From Planctomycetota bacterium (lineage in GTDB: Bacteria; Planctomycetota; B15-G4; SIAN01): a stretch of 64,000 nucleotides of DNA. Each line of letters begins with the position of its first letter. Positions within the stretch are counted from its first letter, which is position 1. Below are positions 16,251 through 24,370 of this stretch, piece after piece. Both the position numbers and the translations under genes were made by a program. Location: positions 62,001-126,000 of the forward strand of contig JANQQL010000010.1 in the NCBI GenBank assembly GCA_028289345.1. Reading direction: 5' to 3'. Under the pieces are notes generated by a model. The model made no database searches. It saw nothing but the letters and a program-made list of their open reading frames with translations, and was not told the origin of the DNA.

Positions 16251-17804
16251 TCAGGGATCGGAGCTCTGGCGAAGGAACACGGTGTCGCCGTCCAATGTCA
16301 TTTGCGGAGCTGGCTTGCCATCCTCCACCGCAAACAGGATGTCGAACTCGTTGCCCGCCGCGCTCACGGCCCGGCAGCCAGGGCGACCCTCGGCAACGGA
16401 AGTCAACCACAGCATGACGTCACCATAGCGGCCGCGGAGACACTCCCCTTCTTCCCAGAACGTGAGGGCTCCCAGGAACGGGTGGTGAAACGTCCCTGCA
16501 CAGTGGCCGAGAGGCACACCGAGGTCTTCCGCACGCGGCGGTACCAATGCCAGCAGCTCCCGGCGCTCCGCAAGCTGGGACATGCGTCGCTCATGATTGG
16601 CGCGCAATGCGGAGGGGAGCCGGTCTCGATGACCACTTTCCCCCAGGAGACGATCGTAGACGTCGGTGAAGACAAGATTGGTCAGCGCGTGCCCCCCCGG
16701 GGAGCTGTTGCACAACACCACCACCCCCAGCCCGTCGTCGGGAAGCATGGAAATGTGTGCCGCCGTGCCCACATAGCCGCCTCCATGGTTGGCGTATCGG
16801 CGCCCTCGGTAGCTCCCCAACTGCCAGCCGTAGCCGAACCCGAGAAGCTCGGGAAACTCTCCGTCCGGCTCGGGAAACTGGCATTGATAGGTCAACGCAT
16901 CTTCGATCGCATCCGCGGACACGACGGGAACTCCATCGATCTGCCCCCCGTTGAGGAACAACTCGATCCAGCGAGCACCATCCACCGCGGTGGTGCCCAT
17001 CCCACCAGCCGCGTGCATGACTCGATCCGTCTTTCGAACCTCGGATTCCACGAAACCGTGTTCTCCTTGCACCATGGGGAAGGCACAGTTGGGATCCGAG
17101 TACATGCGACTGGCATAAGCGGTGGTCCGGGTCATCCCGATTTCATCGAACAACGCTTCTTGCAAGTAGTCCTGCCACTTCTTTCCCGTCACCGCTTCGA
17201 TCACCCGACCGGCAATCGTGAAGTGCACGTTGGTGTAAGTCACTTCGCCCCTCGGTTCCACCGTGGACAGCCAGTGGTAGAAACGGTCCTCCGTAATCTG
17301 ACCGGTATAGGCATCCAACCAGACAATGTTGCCTTGGTTGATTCCCGGACGGTGGCACAACAGGTCACGAACCGTGATCCGCTGAGCCGCTTCCTCATCG
17401 GCCAGCTCAAACCGCTCCAGATAGTCACGCACCGGAGCATCCAAGTCGAGGAGTCCTTCGTCGGCGAGAATCGCCACTCCCAGGGCCGTGTAGGTCTTGG
17501 TGATCGACGCGATGTAGAACATGGTGTGGGGATCGATGGGATGGGCCGCGTCGTTGGCCCCATACCCGAAGCGATCGAACGCGTAGGGCACTCGGTCCTT
17601 CACCACCGCCACCGCAAATCCGGGGACTCCCAACCCCTTTGCCGCGTCGATCCAACGCTCCGGCAGTCCTTCCAACTCCGGAGCCGCAGCAACCGGGATT
17701 GCTCCCGAAGGAAGGTCTTGGGAACTCCCGTGAGGCATGGCAAGAGCGAACACACACAGGGCGGCTCCCCATGCCAACAATTGACGATCGATCTTCGGCT
17801 TCAT
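16251..17804 (-). CDS. Secreted class C beta-lactamase-like serine hydrolase
   Basis: The 517-residue protein has a signal peptide (LLAWGAALCVFALAMPHG). The catalytic elements of the AmpC/EstB/D-peptidase superfamily are Ser100-x-x-Lys103 (SITK), YTN (in EVTYTNVHF) and the HGG box (NHGGGYVG). A C-terminal lipocalin-like beta domain of about 110 residues (CAGTFHHPFLGALTFWEEGECLRGRYGD) is typical of Pab87-like and related hydrolases. It is paralogous in its catalytic part to the gene at 7930-9999 but lacks the CBM9 domain. Start chosen at the signal peptide, with GGGAG and GGAAG just upstream. Confidence 0.83.
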   Translation of the reverse strand: MKPKIDRQLLAWGAALCVFALAMPHGSSQDLPSGAIPVAAAPELEGLPERWIDAAKGLGVPGFAVAVVKDRVPYAFDRFGYGANDAAHPIDPHTMFYIASITKTYTALGVAILADEGLLDLDAPVRDYLERFELADEEAAQRITVRDLLCHRPGINQGNIVWLDAYTGQITEDRFYHWLSTVEPRGEVTYTNVHFTIAGRVIEAVTGKKWQDYLQEALFDEIGMTRTTAYASRMYSDPNCAFPMVQGEHGFVESEVRKTDRVMHAAGGMGTTAVDGARWIELFLNGGQIDGVPVVSADAIEDALTYQCQFPEPDGEFPELLGFGYGWQLGSYRGRRYANHGGGYVGTAAHISMLPDDGLGVVVLCNSSPGGHALTNLVFTDVYDRLLGESGHRDRLPSALRANHERRMSQLAERRELLALVPPRAEDLGVPLGHCAGTFHHPFLGALTFWEEGECLRGRYGDVMLWLTSVAEGRPGCRAVSAAGNEFDILFAVEDGKPAPQMTLDGDTVFLRQSSDP

Positions 17805-18394
17805 CTTCCAGCTCCCATCCCTACCAACGGCTTCTCCGGCCCTGGCTGACAAAGGCCATTGGCGCCCGCTTGCCGCCGCGAACGCCAGGCTCTTCCTGCG
17901 GAGATTCACCCCTCACGGTTGCTCGGCACCGGCACTCGACAGCCCGGCTCTTCGGGTCAACCCAGACTAGAGACCAGCCACCTCCGGTCTTGAACGGAGG
18001 AAACCATGGGGACTCCCGGATCCCAAGAAATCGGGAGCACTCGGGCTCATCGGCGGGCGATCCATCCCCTCGATCGCCCATCGCCGCTGCTTCTCACGGG
18101 GAAGGCCGGATCGCGAGCCCGTTGGTGGATTGGTCGATCACTGCTGACTTCGGCAAGAACTTGCGGCGGTGATATTTGCGGCGGTGATCGTCGCAACCCA
18201 TCCGCCGTCCGAGCGGCGCGCGGTCGACAGCCGTGGACCATGCTCTGCTCACAAGCCGCTGGAATAGTCTTGCGGCTCCCGATCGGATCTTTTCGCCTCG
18301 TTCTTCGTCCCCTGGACGAATCCGCCGATTCGCCCGCGGTCCGACTCCCGGATGGAGACGAAGATCTCCATCCGAGGCCTTTCTCACCGGCCTG
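17805..18394. other. Long intergenic region with direct repeat and palindromic element
   Basis: This 590-bp gap lies upstream of the beta-lactamase-like gene and downstream of the AraC-type gene, both on the minus strand. It holds a 13-bp direct repeat (18161-18188) and most of a long copy of the dispersed palindromic element. Open frames here show no family resemblance. The hydrolase promoter must lie here but is not readable. Confidence 0.5.
18161..18188. repeat. 13-bp direct repeat TTGCGGCGGTGAT
   Basis: TTGCGGCGGTGAT occurs at 18161-18173 and again at 18176-18188, two bases apart, giving a period of 15 bp. It could be a regulator-binding site or simple slippage. It lies about 360 bp upstream of the beta-lactamase-like start. 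Confidence 0.6.
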
Positions 18395-18399
18395 CTAGA
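18246..18399 (-). repeat. Long copy of the dispersed palindromic repeat
   Basis: Read on the minus strand, this begins CTAGCAGGCCGGTGAGAAAG and ends in GACTATTCCAGCGGCTTGTG. It aligns block by block with the copy at 55262-55429: CTCGGATGG, TTCGTCT, GGGAGTCGGAC, CGAATCG, GATTCGTC, CGATCGGG and GGCTTG in the same order. The terminal CTAG supplies the TAG stop codon of the AraC-type gene that ends at 18395. Confidence 0.78.
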
Positions 18400-19252
18400 T
18401 CGAGTTCCCGAAGCGCCGACGAAACCGCCCGGGCGTCACGCCCAACTGAGCGCGAAAGGTCCGAGTCAGATGGCTCTGGTCCGAGAAACCGGCCGCGCTT
18501 GCGATCAAGCTCAGGGGTTCGCGAGTCTCGGCGAGGCGTCGGGCAGCTTCGGCGATCTGCAGCTGCCTCCGGAACTCGGTCGGGGAATACCCAAGCTGCT
18601 GGCGAAACGCGCGAGCGAGGTACACCGGATGAACTCCCACGGTCCGCGCAACGTCCTTCTGAGACGGGGGAAAAGGAAAGCTCTCGCGCAACAACGTCCA
18701 CGCCTCGCGGACACAACGGCGCCAGCGAAGCCTGTCTTCCTGCTCCCGAAATGCAAAGGAGAGCAACTCCGTGATGTCCTCGACGATCGTCTGCTGCGAA
18801 TGGCCCTCGCGCAGTTGCGAGGCCAGGGACAAACCGAGAGTTTGCAGCCCGCGAGCCGCAATCGGAGCGGACGAAATCCATCGAGCCGTCCCCTCAACTT
18901 CTTTCTCCAAGTCCCGGGCGAGATCCGAGTTTTCTTGCAGCTCGATGATCATCGAGCGGGCGCCCGCAGGCCCGTAGTGATTGCTGTGCACGGCGCCTGC
19001 CGGTTTCAGGACGAGACTCATGGCCCCGACTTGCCAGGTTCGCCCCCCCACGGTCTCGTCACAGCTCCCGGCCAACATCAAACTGACGTTCGCGTTGCGG
19101 TGGGAATGGGAGCCCATGGTTTGTCCCGGCGGATAGACCACCTCGGAAATGGACAGGTCGGGCAGGTCGAGACGACCGCACCGGTTTCCCAAGGTGATGT
19201 CCGGATAGGGCTGCAAAGCCAATCCCCTGCGTCGGGCAAGAATCGGGAGCAA
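18395..19252 (-). CDS. AraC family transcriptional regulator with cupin-like sensor domain
   Basis: The 285-residue protein has an N-terminal cupin-like region (VVYPPGQTMGSHSHRNANVSLML, residues about 38-100). A C-terminal pair of helix-turn-helix motifs follows (SQKDVARTVGVHPVYLARAFRQ and EPLSLIASAAGFSDQSHLTRTF), ending with the AraC signature LGVTPGRFRR. It should bind DNA and respond to an unknown ligand. The annotated start is TTG 19252, with AGGGAG upstream; this start is uncertain. Its TAG stop lies inside the end of a palindromic repeat, so the original C-terminus may have differed slightly. Confidence 0.85.
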   Translation of the reverse strand: MLPILARRRGLALQPYPDITLGNRCGRLDLPDLSISEVVYPPGQTMGSHSHRNANVSLMLAGSCDETVGGRTWQVGAMSLVLKPAGAVHSNHYGPAGARSMIIELQENSDLARDLEKEVEGTARWISSAPIAARGLQTLGLSLASQLREGHSQQTIVEDITELLSFAFREQEDRLRWRRCVREAWTLLRESFPFPPSQKDVARTVGVHPVYLARAFRQQLGYSPTEFRRQLQIAEAARRLAETREPLSLIASAAGFSDQSHLTRTFRAQLGVTPGRFRRRFGNSI

Positions 19253-19318
19253 GCTGCTGGCTCCCTGGGAGGGGTCAATGTACCGAATCTGGTGGAGCGA
19301 GGTTCGAACTCGGCCCCT

Positions 19319-20314
19319 TCAGCGTCCACCAACCGGTGCCTGCCGTCCCTCGACGCCATGTTGAAAAGCCCGCCGGTATGCCGTCGGAGTCGTGCCGACG
19401 ATCCGCCGAAAGTGCAGGCGCAAGAGCTGAGCCGAGCCGAACCCACAGTCCAAAGCCAGACGATCCATCCCGACCGACGAGGTCTCCAGCGCTTGCTCCG
19501 CGAGACGCACGCGCTCGCGAACCAACCAGGCGTGAGGGCTCATCCCGACACGCTCCTGGAATCGCCGCGCCAAGGTCCGAGGACTCAGCCGCGCCTGGCG
19601 CGCCATGGAAGCCACCGTGTGGGATTCCTTCAGGTGCTGGCGAAGCCAGTCGAGCAGCTCGGCAATGCCATCGTCTCCTTGGTCCGCGATGCGATGATCG
19701 ATGAACTGAACCTGCCCGCCGTCTCGGTGAGGGGGAAGCACAAGACGCCGCGCCACCTGGTTCGCAACCGCCGACCCGAAGTCGCGACGGATCAGATGAA
19801 GCCCCATGTCCACACCGGCCGCACTTCCGGCCGAGGTGAGGATGTTTCCCTCGTCCACATAGAGAACCTTCGCATCCACCGTCAGCTCGGGATACCGGTC
19901 TTGCAATGCGTCGGCATAGCGCCAATGGGTCGTCACTCGGCGACCGTTCAACACGCCAGCCGCCGCAAGAACGAAGGCTCCGGAACAAAAGGACACCAAG
20001 CGAGCTCCGCGGTCTTGGGCACGGCGCAGCTTCCGCAACACCGGAGCGGGAGGAGTTTCATGGATGTTTCTCCATCCGGGAATGACAATCGTCCCGGCAC
20101 GATCCAGTCGTCCCAAGCGGCCTGGAGCGTGGACGCTCACGCCTCCGCTCATCACGAAGGAACCGGTCTCGTGGGAACAGACGGCGAAGCGATACCACGC
20201 GGAGAACTCCGGCCGTGGTAGCGCAAACAGTTCAGTGGCGATCCCGAATTCGAATCCACACAATCCGTCGTAGAGCAACGCGACAACTTGGCGATGGTCA
20301 ATTGTGCGAGTCAT
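19319..20314 (-). CDS. GlxA/FtrA-type AraC regulator with DJ-1/PfpI-like domain
   Basis: The 331-residue protein has an N-terminal class-I-amidotransferase-like (DJ-1/PfpI) domain (VVALLYDGLCGFEFGIATELF, FCSGAFVLAAAGVLNGRRVTTHW, residues about 10-190). Its C-terminus is an AraC-type DNA-binding domain (TVASMARQARLSPRTLARRFQE and MDRLALDCGFGSAQLLRLHFRR). This is the FtrA/GlxA architecture. ATG 20314 has AGGAG seven bases upstream. The rhodanese gene sits directly upstream on the same strand, 133 bp away, an arrangement often seen for FtrA homologues, so the two are probably functionally linked. Confidence 0.88.
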   Translation of the reverse strand: MTRTIDHRQVVALLYDGLCGFEFGIATELFALPRPEFSAWYRFAVCSHETGSFVMSGGVSVHAPGRLGRLDRAGTIVIPGWRNIHETPPAPVLRKLRRAQDRGARLVSFCSGAFVLAAAGVLNGRRVTTHWRYADALQDRYPELTVDAKVLYVDEGNILTSAGSAAGVDMGLHLIRRDFGSAVANQVARRLVLPPHRDGGQVQFIDHRIADQGDDGIAELLDWLRQHLKESHTVASMARQARLSPRTLARRFQERVGMSPHAWLVRERVRLAEQALETSSVGMDRLALDCGFGSAQLLRLHFRRIVGTTPTAYRRAFQHGVEGRQAPVGGR

Positions 20315-20447
20315 GACAGACTCCTGGCGCCTCTCAGCGAGTTTCGAGAAGGAACGCCGACTCGGCGACTTCCTGAAGACTCGCACCAGAAGCGGCTCGA
20401 TGATCCGAACTCTCCTCCCCGCCACCGGACTGGCGTCAGTTCCTGGC

Positions 20448-20852
20448 TCAGCTCTCGAACTCCAGTCCTTCATCCTTCCAGCCGGCGACACCGCCAATCA
20501 TCTCCTTCACCGCGCGTCCCAAAGTGGCGAGGCGCAGAGCTCCACGATTCGCTCCGTTGCAGTGCGGTCCGGCGCAATACACGACGAACAATGTGTCCGA
20601 AGCGTACTCGCTCAGCGTGTCTTCGTTCAGTTGCGCATGGGGAATGTTGACCGCGGTCGGGAGGTGCTCTCGAGCAAACAGTTTCGGAGATCGAACATCG
20701 ACCAAGACGAAGTCCTGAGTGCCCTCCCGAATCGAGCGGGCGACGTCGGCGCAATCCGTTTCCAAGGAAAGCCGCTGTGCAAAGTGGCGACGGGCGTCTT
20801 CCGAGTTCGCCGCCGGCACGCGGCGAACCGAAGAGAGAGAGGTCGTGGTCAT
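20448..20852 (-). CDS. Rhodanese-like sulfurtransferase domain protein
   Basis: The 134-residue single-domain protein contains the rhodanese elements DFVLVDVRSPKLFAREHLPTAVNIPH and the active-site loop YCAGPHCNGANRGA with its catalytic cysteine (HCNGAN). Rhodaneses transfer sulfur from a donor such as thiosulfate to a thiophilic acceptor; the physiological acceptor is not known. It has no signal peptide, so it is cytoplasmic. ATG 20852 follows GAAAGGA. It is followed on the same strand by the FtrA-type regulator. Confidence 0.87.
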   Translation of the reverse strand: MTTTSLSSVRRVPAANSEDARRHFAQRLSLETDCADVARSIREGTQDFVLVDVRSPKLFAREHLPTAVNIPHAQLNEDTLSEYASDTLFVVYCAGPHCNGANRGALRLATLGRAVKEMIGGVAGWKDEGLEFES

Positions 20853-21274
20853 GGCCAATCCTTTCACCGATGGCAGCCCCCCAACCGCGGGCTGAAGGTC
20901 CATTCGTTCCTCACGCGCCACCGGCAACCGCGTCGCCAGACTCCTGCGCAGGGGATCGTCGAATCCCTTCGACTCACGAAATGCTAGGGACCATCCAAGA
21001 CCCTGACGAGTGGCAGAAATGACATTGTTCAATGGGATTCTGCCAACCGCTGGGTTTGTGCCGACGACGACGCATGTCCTCCCGACTTCCCGCGGTCATG
21101 CCAAGCAAGGCCTTTCCCTTACCGGGGGAGCTGCCGCCTCGCAGTGACCTGGGGACATCTCCGGGAGCCATCGCTGTCCGCTGATTCCGGGGGGATCGTG
21201 AACCAATGACTCGCATTCCAGAAACACGAATTGACGACACAATTCACTTCAATGCATGAACTTACGTCATCCAC
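20853..21274. other. Divergent intergenic region
   Basis: This region separates the rhodanese gene (minus) from the first TetR gene (plus). Near its right end is an 18-bp palindrome GAATTG-N6-CAATTC at 21228-21245, possibly a regulator site. No gene is recognisable in it. The rhodanese/FtrA promoter should lie here but I cannot assign it. Confidence 0.45.
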
Positions 21275-21310
21275 TTGACATCAAATTAGAATCTTCCTCT
21301 AATTTTGTCA
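21275..21310 (+). promoter_or_regulatory. Promoter of the first TetR cassette with overlapping palindromic operator
   Basis: A consensus -35 TTGACA (21275-21280) is followed after exactly 17 bp by TCTAAT (21298-21303), five of six matches to TATAAT. The predicted transcription start falls on or beside the ATG at 21310, so the mRNA may be leaderless. The spacer and -10 are covered by an inverted repeat: AAATTAGA (21283-21290) with TCTAATTT (21298-21305), flanked by TGACA and TGTCA. This is a typical autoregulatory TetR operator layout. Confidence 0.75.
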
Positions 21311-21954
21311 TGCTCGCGACTCGCCCCGCTCATCAGCGCCCCAAACAGACCCGGAGCCAGCGCACTCAGGAGAGGTTGCTGCGTGCCACGGAGCGCCTCC
21401 TGGTGAGCCATCGATTCGAAACCATCACCGTCGAACAAATCGTGAAAGCGGCACGTTCCTCGGTGGGCTCCTTCTACGCACGCTTTCGAGACAAGGACGC
21501 TTTGTTGCCGTTGCTGTACGAGCGCTACGACCACTCCCTCGGCAAGGAACGGGAGAAGTGCTCCCACGACGGACCGTGGAAGAGCGGCGACCTTCGAGAA
21601 ATCGCGGGGGCGATCGCGGATCTGTTCGTCCAGACGTACCGCGCTCGGCCGTTCCTGTTGCGAGCCCTCGCGTTGTACGTCCGATCGCAACCCCAAGACA
21701 TCGACGACGCAACACGAAGAAGACGGGAGAGTCAGCACCAGTTTTTGGTCGATGCCTTGCTCGCATGCGGCGAGCAGATTCATCACCCCGCACCTCGTCG
21801 GGCCGTGGAGTTTGCCTTGTACTTCGCCGCCACCGCTTGCCGCGACCGAATTCTGTTCGCGGACTCGACCCATGCGGGTGCCCTGCAAGGAGACGACGCA
21901 GAGCTGCAGCGAGAGATCCGTCACATGATCGTCGGTTACTTGACCGGCCGTTGA
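21310..21954 (+). CDS. TetR family transcriptional regulator (cassette 1)
   Basis: The 214-residue protein has an N-terminal TetR helix-turn-helix (TQERLLRATERLL, TITVEQIVKAARSSVGSFYARF, KDALLPLLYERY, residues about 15-70) and a helical ligand-binding C-terminus. It is clearly paralogous to the regulator at 23707-24357, sharing VGSFYARF and KDALLP. ATG 21310 is preferred over ATG 21256 because a near-consensus promoter places transcription initiation at about 21310; there is no ribosome binding site for either. It precedes a secreted alpha/beta hydrolase on the same strand and probably represses that gene and itself. Confidence 0.87.
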   Translation: MLATRPAHQRPKQTRSQRTQERLLRATERLLVSHRFETITVEQIVKAARSSVGSFYARFRDKDALLPLLYERYDHSLGKEREKCSHDGPWKSGDLREIAGAIADLFVQTYRARPFLLRALALYVRSQPQDIDDATRRRRESQHQFLVDALLACGEQIHHPAPRRAVEFALYFAATACRDRILFADSTHAGALQGDDAELQREIRHMIVGYLTGR

Positions 21955-22032
21955 TTCAAGAAGAGCGATCGGTCGTCGCGACGCGCGATCGAATCAAGAA
22001 AGGGACAGCCACGGCTCGGTGCACCAGGAGGG

Positions 22033-22053
22033 CAAGAACCCACCGGGTTCTTG
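22033..22053 (+). other. Hairpin between TetR and hydrolase of cassette 1
   Basis: CAAGAACCC (22033-22041) and GGGTTCTTG (22045-22053) form a perfect 9-bp stem around ACC. No T-run follows, so it may be a weak terminator, a processing site or an RNA-stability element that lowers hydrolase expression relative to the regulator. Confidence 0.5.
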
Positions 22054-22109
22054 AAGGGCGCGTCCACCGAGACATGGCGAAAAGCCAGTTCAACTCAGGA
22101 GAACACCCG

Positions 22110-23585
22110 ATGCACTCATCATTTTCGATCGCGCCCCTCCTTGCCGCGATGACCGGGATTTCGCCGTCCACCGCGGAAGAACCGGCTGGCTCCTTGGTTC
22201 AGTTCCGCCGCACATTGGAAGCGGGGGAATTCTCGTACCAGGCCGAGTTCGGACGGCTCGAGGTGATGGAAAATCGATCCGAGCACACCGGCACCATTTC
22301 CCTGGCATTCGTTCGTCTCAAGTCGACGAACGAGAAACCAGGGGATCCGCTCTACTACCTTCCCGGATCCCCCCAGCCCGCAAGTAGCTTGCGCGATCAC
22401 GAGTCGTGGGCGCCGTTCCTCGAGCAAAGGGACGTCGTCCTTGTCGATCAACGCGGCTTGGGGGAATCTCAACCACGGTTGGAATGGGCGGATCCCTCGT
22501 GGGATCCCGCGAAACTCCTCGCCGACGAAGAAACAGCCATCGCCGCCATGGTCACCGTGTGCGAAGACATTGCCGGTTTCGCCGCCCATCGAGGCATTGA
22601 CCTCTCCTCGTACAACGCGGAGGAGACCGCCCGCGACCTCGAGGAATTGCGCGCCGCGTTCGGAGACCAGAAGATTCACTTGATGGGGCACAGCGGCGGC
22701 AGCCACCTTGCTTTTCAGTACTTGCGCCTGTTTCCACAGCGCGTGGCCAGCATCGTGAGCATCGGAACAGCAGGACCGGACGACATTCAGAAACCACCGC
22801 GGGAATCTGACGAAAGCCTGGCTCGAATCTCCGAACTGGTCGCTCAGGATTCCGGAGTCGAGTACGGCGACCTCGGAGAACTCATGGAGGACGCTCTTGC
22901 CGTCCTTGAAATCGACCCGTTGCCCCTCGAAGTCGTGGATCGCCGAACCGGCAAGACGGTGACCGTCGAGTTGGGCCCCTTCGGCCTCCAATGGATCGTG
23001 ATCCAAGACTTGGCAGACACCTCCGACTTAGTCGTTCTACCGCGACTCCTGCAGTCCATCGTGGAACGGGACCCGAGCTTGGTCCAGTGGTTCGCCCAGA
23101 AGCGCTTCCAACAACTCGCACGCATCCCCGTCGCGTTGTTCACGAGTCGCACCGCCGCGGGAGCCTCCCCCGCCCGATGGAACGACGTCGCCCAGCAGGC
23201 ACCGCGAAGCGTGTTCGGAGCCGTGCGAACTCTGTTCGCTCGGGAGATTGCCGAGCCCTTGGGAATTCGCGATCTCGGGGATTCCTACCGAGCATCGGTT
23301 TCCAGCGACGTCCCCGCACTGTTCATTTCCGGAACTCTCGATGCGCACACCCCGCCTTTTCAGGCCGAGCGAGTGATGGCGAGATTCCCGAACTCCCGTC
23401 ATCTCGTTCTCGAAAACACCGGACACGAGCGCATTCGGACCGACCCGCGAGTGCATTCCAAGATCGTGTCTTTCCTCCGGGGGGCGGACGTAGAAAGCGA
23501 AACCCTTCCCAGTCCTTCGCTCCGCTTCCTCCCTGCGAAAGGCTCCCGCGACGGCGTGTCCCACCCTGCCGTTTCCGATCGCTGA
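22110..23585 (+). CDS. Secreted alpha/beta hydrolase, TAP-like/S33 peptidase family (cassette 1)
   Basis: The 491-residue protein starts with a signal peptide (SIAPLLAAMTGISPSTA). The S33-type triad is Ser195 (GHSGG), Asp411 (SGTLDAHTPP) and His439 (NTGHERI), with the oxyanion region YYLPGSPQP and VDQRGLGES. The best fit is the tripeptidyl-aminopeptidase/proline-iminopeptidase-like group with a helical lid between core halves. It is homologous along its length to the hydrolase at 24371-25885 (shared LVQWFAQKR/LQWFVQKR, PRLLQSI/PRLLASI). ATG 22110 follows AGGAG at 22097-22101. The substrate may be a peptide or ester that also relates to the TetR ligand; this is inference. Confidence 0.84.
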   Translation: MHSSFSIAPLLAAMTGISPSTAEEPAGSLVQFRRTLEAGEFSYQAEFGRLEVMENRSEHTGTISLAFVRLKSTNEKPGDPLYYLPGSPQPASSLRDHESWAPFLEQRDVVLVDQRGLGESQPRLEWADPSWDPAKLLADEETAIAAMVTVCEDIAGFAAHRGIDLSSYNAEETARDLEELRAAFGDQKIHLMGHSGGSHLAFQYLRLFPQRVASIVSIGTAGPDDIQKPPRESDESLARISELVAQDSGVEYGDLGELMEDALAVLEIDPLPLEVVDRRTGKTVTVELGPFGLQWIVIQDLADTSDLVVLPRLLQSIVERDPSLVQWFAQKRFQQLARIPVALFTSRTAAGASPARWNDVAQQAPRSVFGAVRTLFAREIAEPLGIRDLGDSYRASVSSDVPALFISGTLDAHTPPFQAERVMARFPNSRHLVLENTGHERIRTDPRVHSKIVSFLRGADVESETLPSPSLRFLPAKGSRDGVSHPAVSDR

Positions 23586-23591
23586 CAACCC

Positions 23592-23617
23592 GCGGTGTGG
23601 GCCGCGGCCCACACCGC
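23592..23617 (+). terminator. Perfect 26-bp palindrome, probable terminator
   Basis: GCGGTGTGGGCC (23592-23603) is followed by GC and its exact complement GGCCCACACCGC (23606-23617). It starts six bases after the stop of the cassette 1 hydrolase and ends before the promoter of cassette 2. The stem is very GC-rich; there is no T-tract, so termination efficiency is uncertain. Confidence 0.6.
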
Positions 23618-23660
23618 AGCTGCCGGCCGCGCCCCTCCCCGCATCACTCTCTCCGCCCCC

Positions 23661-23691
23661 TTGACGAAGGAACTAGAACAATGTTCTAATT
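23661..23691 (+). promoter_or_regulatory. Promoter of the second TetR cassette with overlapping palindromic operator
   Basis: TTGACG (23661-23666), an 18-bp spacer and TCTAAT (23685-23690) form a good promoter. The palindrome AACTAGAAC-AAT-GTTCTAATT (23671-23691), one mismatch between arms, covers the -10 element. The half-sites TAGAA and TTCTAATT resemble the operator of the first cassette (TTAGA, TCTAATT), consistent with related regulators. Confidence 0.72.
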
Positions 23692-23706
23692 CGGGCTGGA
23701 GAGAAC

Positions 23707-24357
23707 ATGCCCTCAAGTCCCGCCACCAAACCTCCGCGCCAGGCCCGGAGCCGACAAACTCTGGCTCGGTTGTTGGACGCCCTCGAATCGCTCTTGGCGG
23801 ACCGCACCTTTGAAGAGATCTCGATTCACGAGATCTTGCGCACCGCCCAAGTCTCCGTCGGGTCGTTCTACGCCCGCTTTCCGACCAAGGACGCGCTCCT
23901 CCCGGCGCTGTACGACCGTTGGGACCAAGAGCTTCGCGGGAGGGCGGTCACCAAGAAGGACCAGGAAGAGGCCCGCTCGCTTTCCTTGGAGGGGTTGACC
24001 GCTCGGTTCATCGGCAACATGGTGAAGAACCAACGGCGACGTCGCTGGTTCATCCGCGCGGTCGCCTTGCACGCGCGTCAGCATCCCCAAATGATCACCC
24101 GCGAGCAGAGGTCAAAGCGCCGCCAACTACACCGGCAATGGGCGTCCCTTGTGCTCGAACACCGCGACCGAATCAACCACCCGGATCCCGAGGAAGCCGT
24201 CGCCCTCGCCATCTTCCTGGTGGTTTCGACGTGCCGAGAGAAAGTCGTTTTCTCGGAATCCCCCCATGCCTCTTCCTTCCGCCTGTCGGACCGAAAGCTG
24301 ACCGCGGAATTGCAACGCGCGTTTCTCGCCTACTTGGGCGTGACCCCGCGCCAATGA
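23707..24357 (+). CDS. TetR family transcriptional regulator (cassette 2)
   Basis: The 216-residue protein has a TetR-type DNA-binding domain (RQTLARLLDALESLL, ISIHEILRTAQVSVGSFYARF, KDALLPALYDRW) and a helical C-terminal domain. It is a paralogue of the regulator at 21310-21954. ATG 23707 has GGAGAG four bases upstream and lies about 10 bases after the predicted transcription start. The hydrolase gene begins 13 bp after its stop, so the two are almost certainly co-transcribed and both controlled by the palindrome over the promoter. Confidence 0.88.
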   Translation: MPSSPATKPPRQARSRQTLARLLDALESLLADRTFEEISIHEILRTAQVSVGSFYARFPTKDALLPALYDRWDQELRGRAVTKKDQEEARSLSLEGLTARFIGNMVKNQRRRRWFIRAVALHARQHPQMITREQRSKRRQLHRQWASLVLEHRDRINHPDPEEAVALAIFLVVSTCREKVVFSESPHASSFRLSDRKLTAELQRAFLAYLGVTPRQ

Positions 24358-24370
24358 TCCGGAGTCACCC

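Noticed and set aside
21101..21160. Possible further remnant of the dispersed repeat (AAGCAAGGCCTTTCCC followed by ACCGGGG)
   Set aside because: Only about 18 bases resemble the element end and no other block follows, which is too little in GC-rich DNA.
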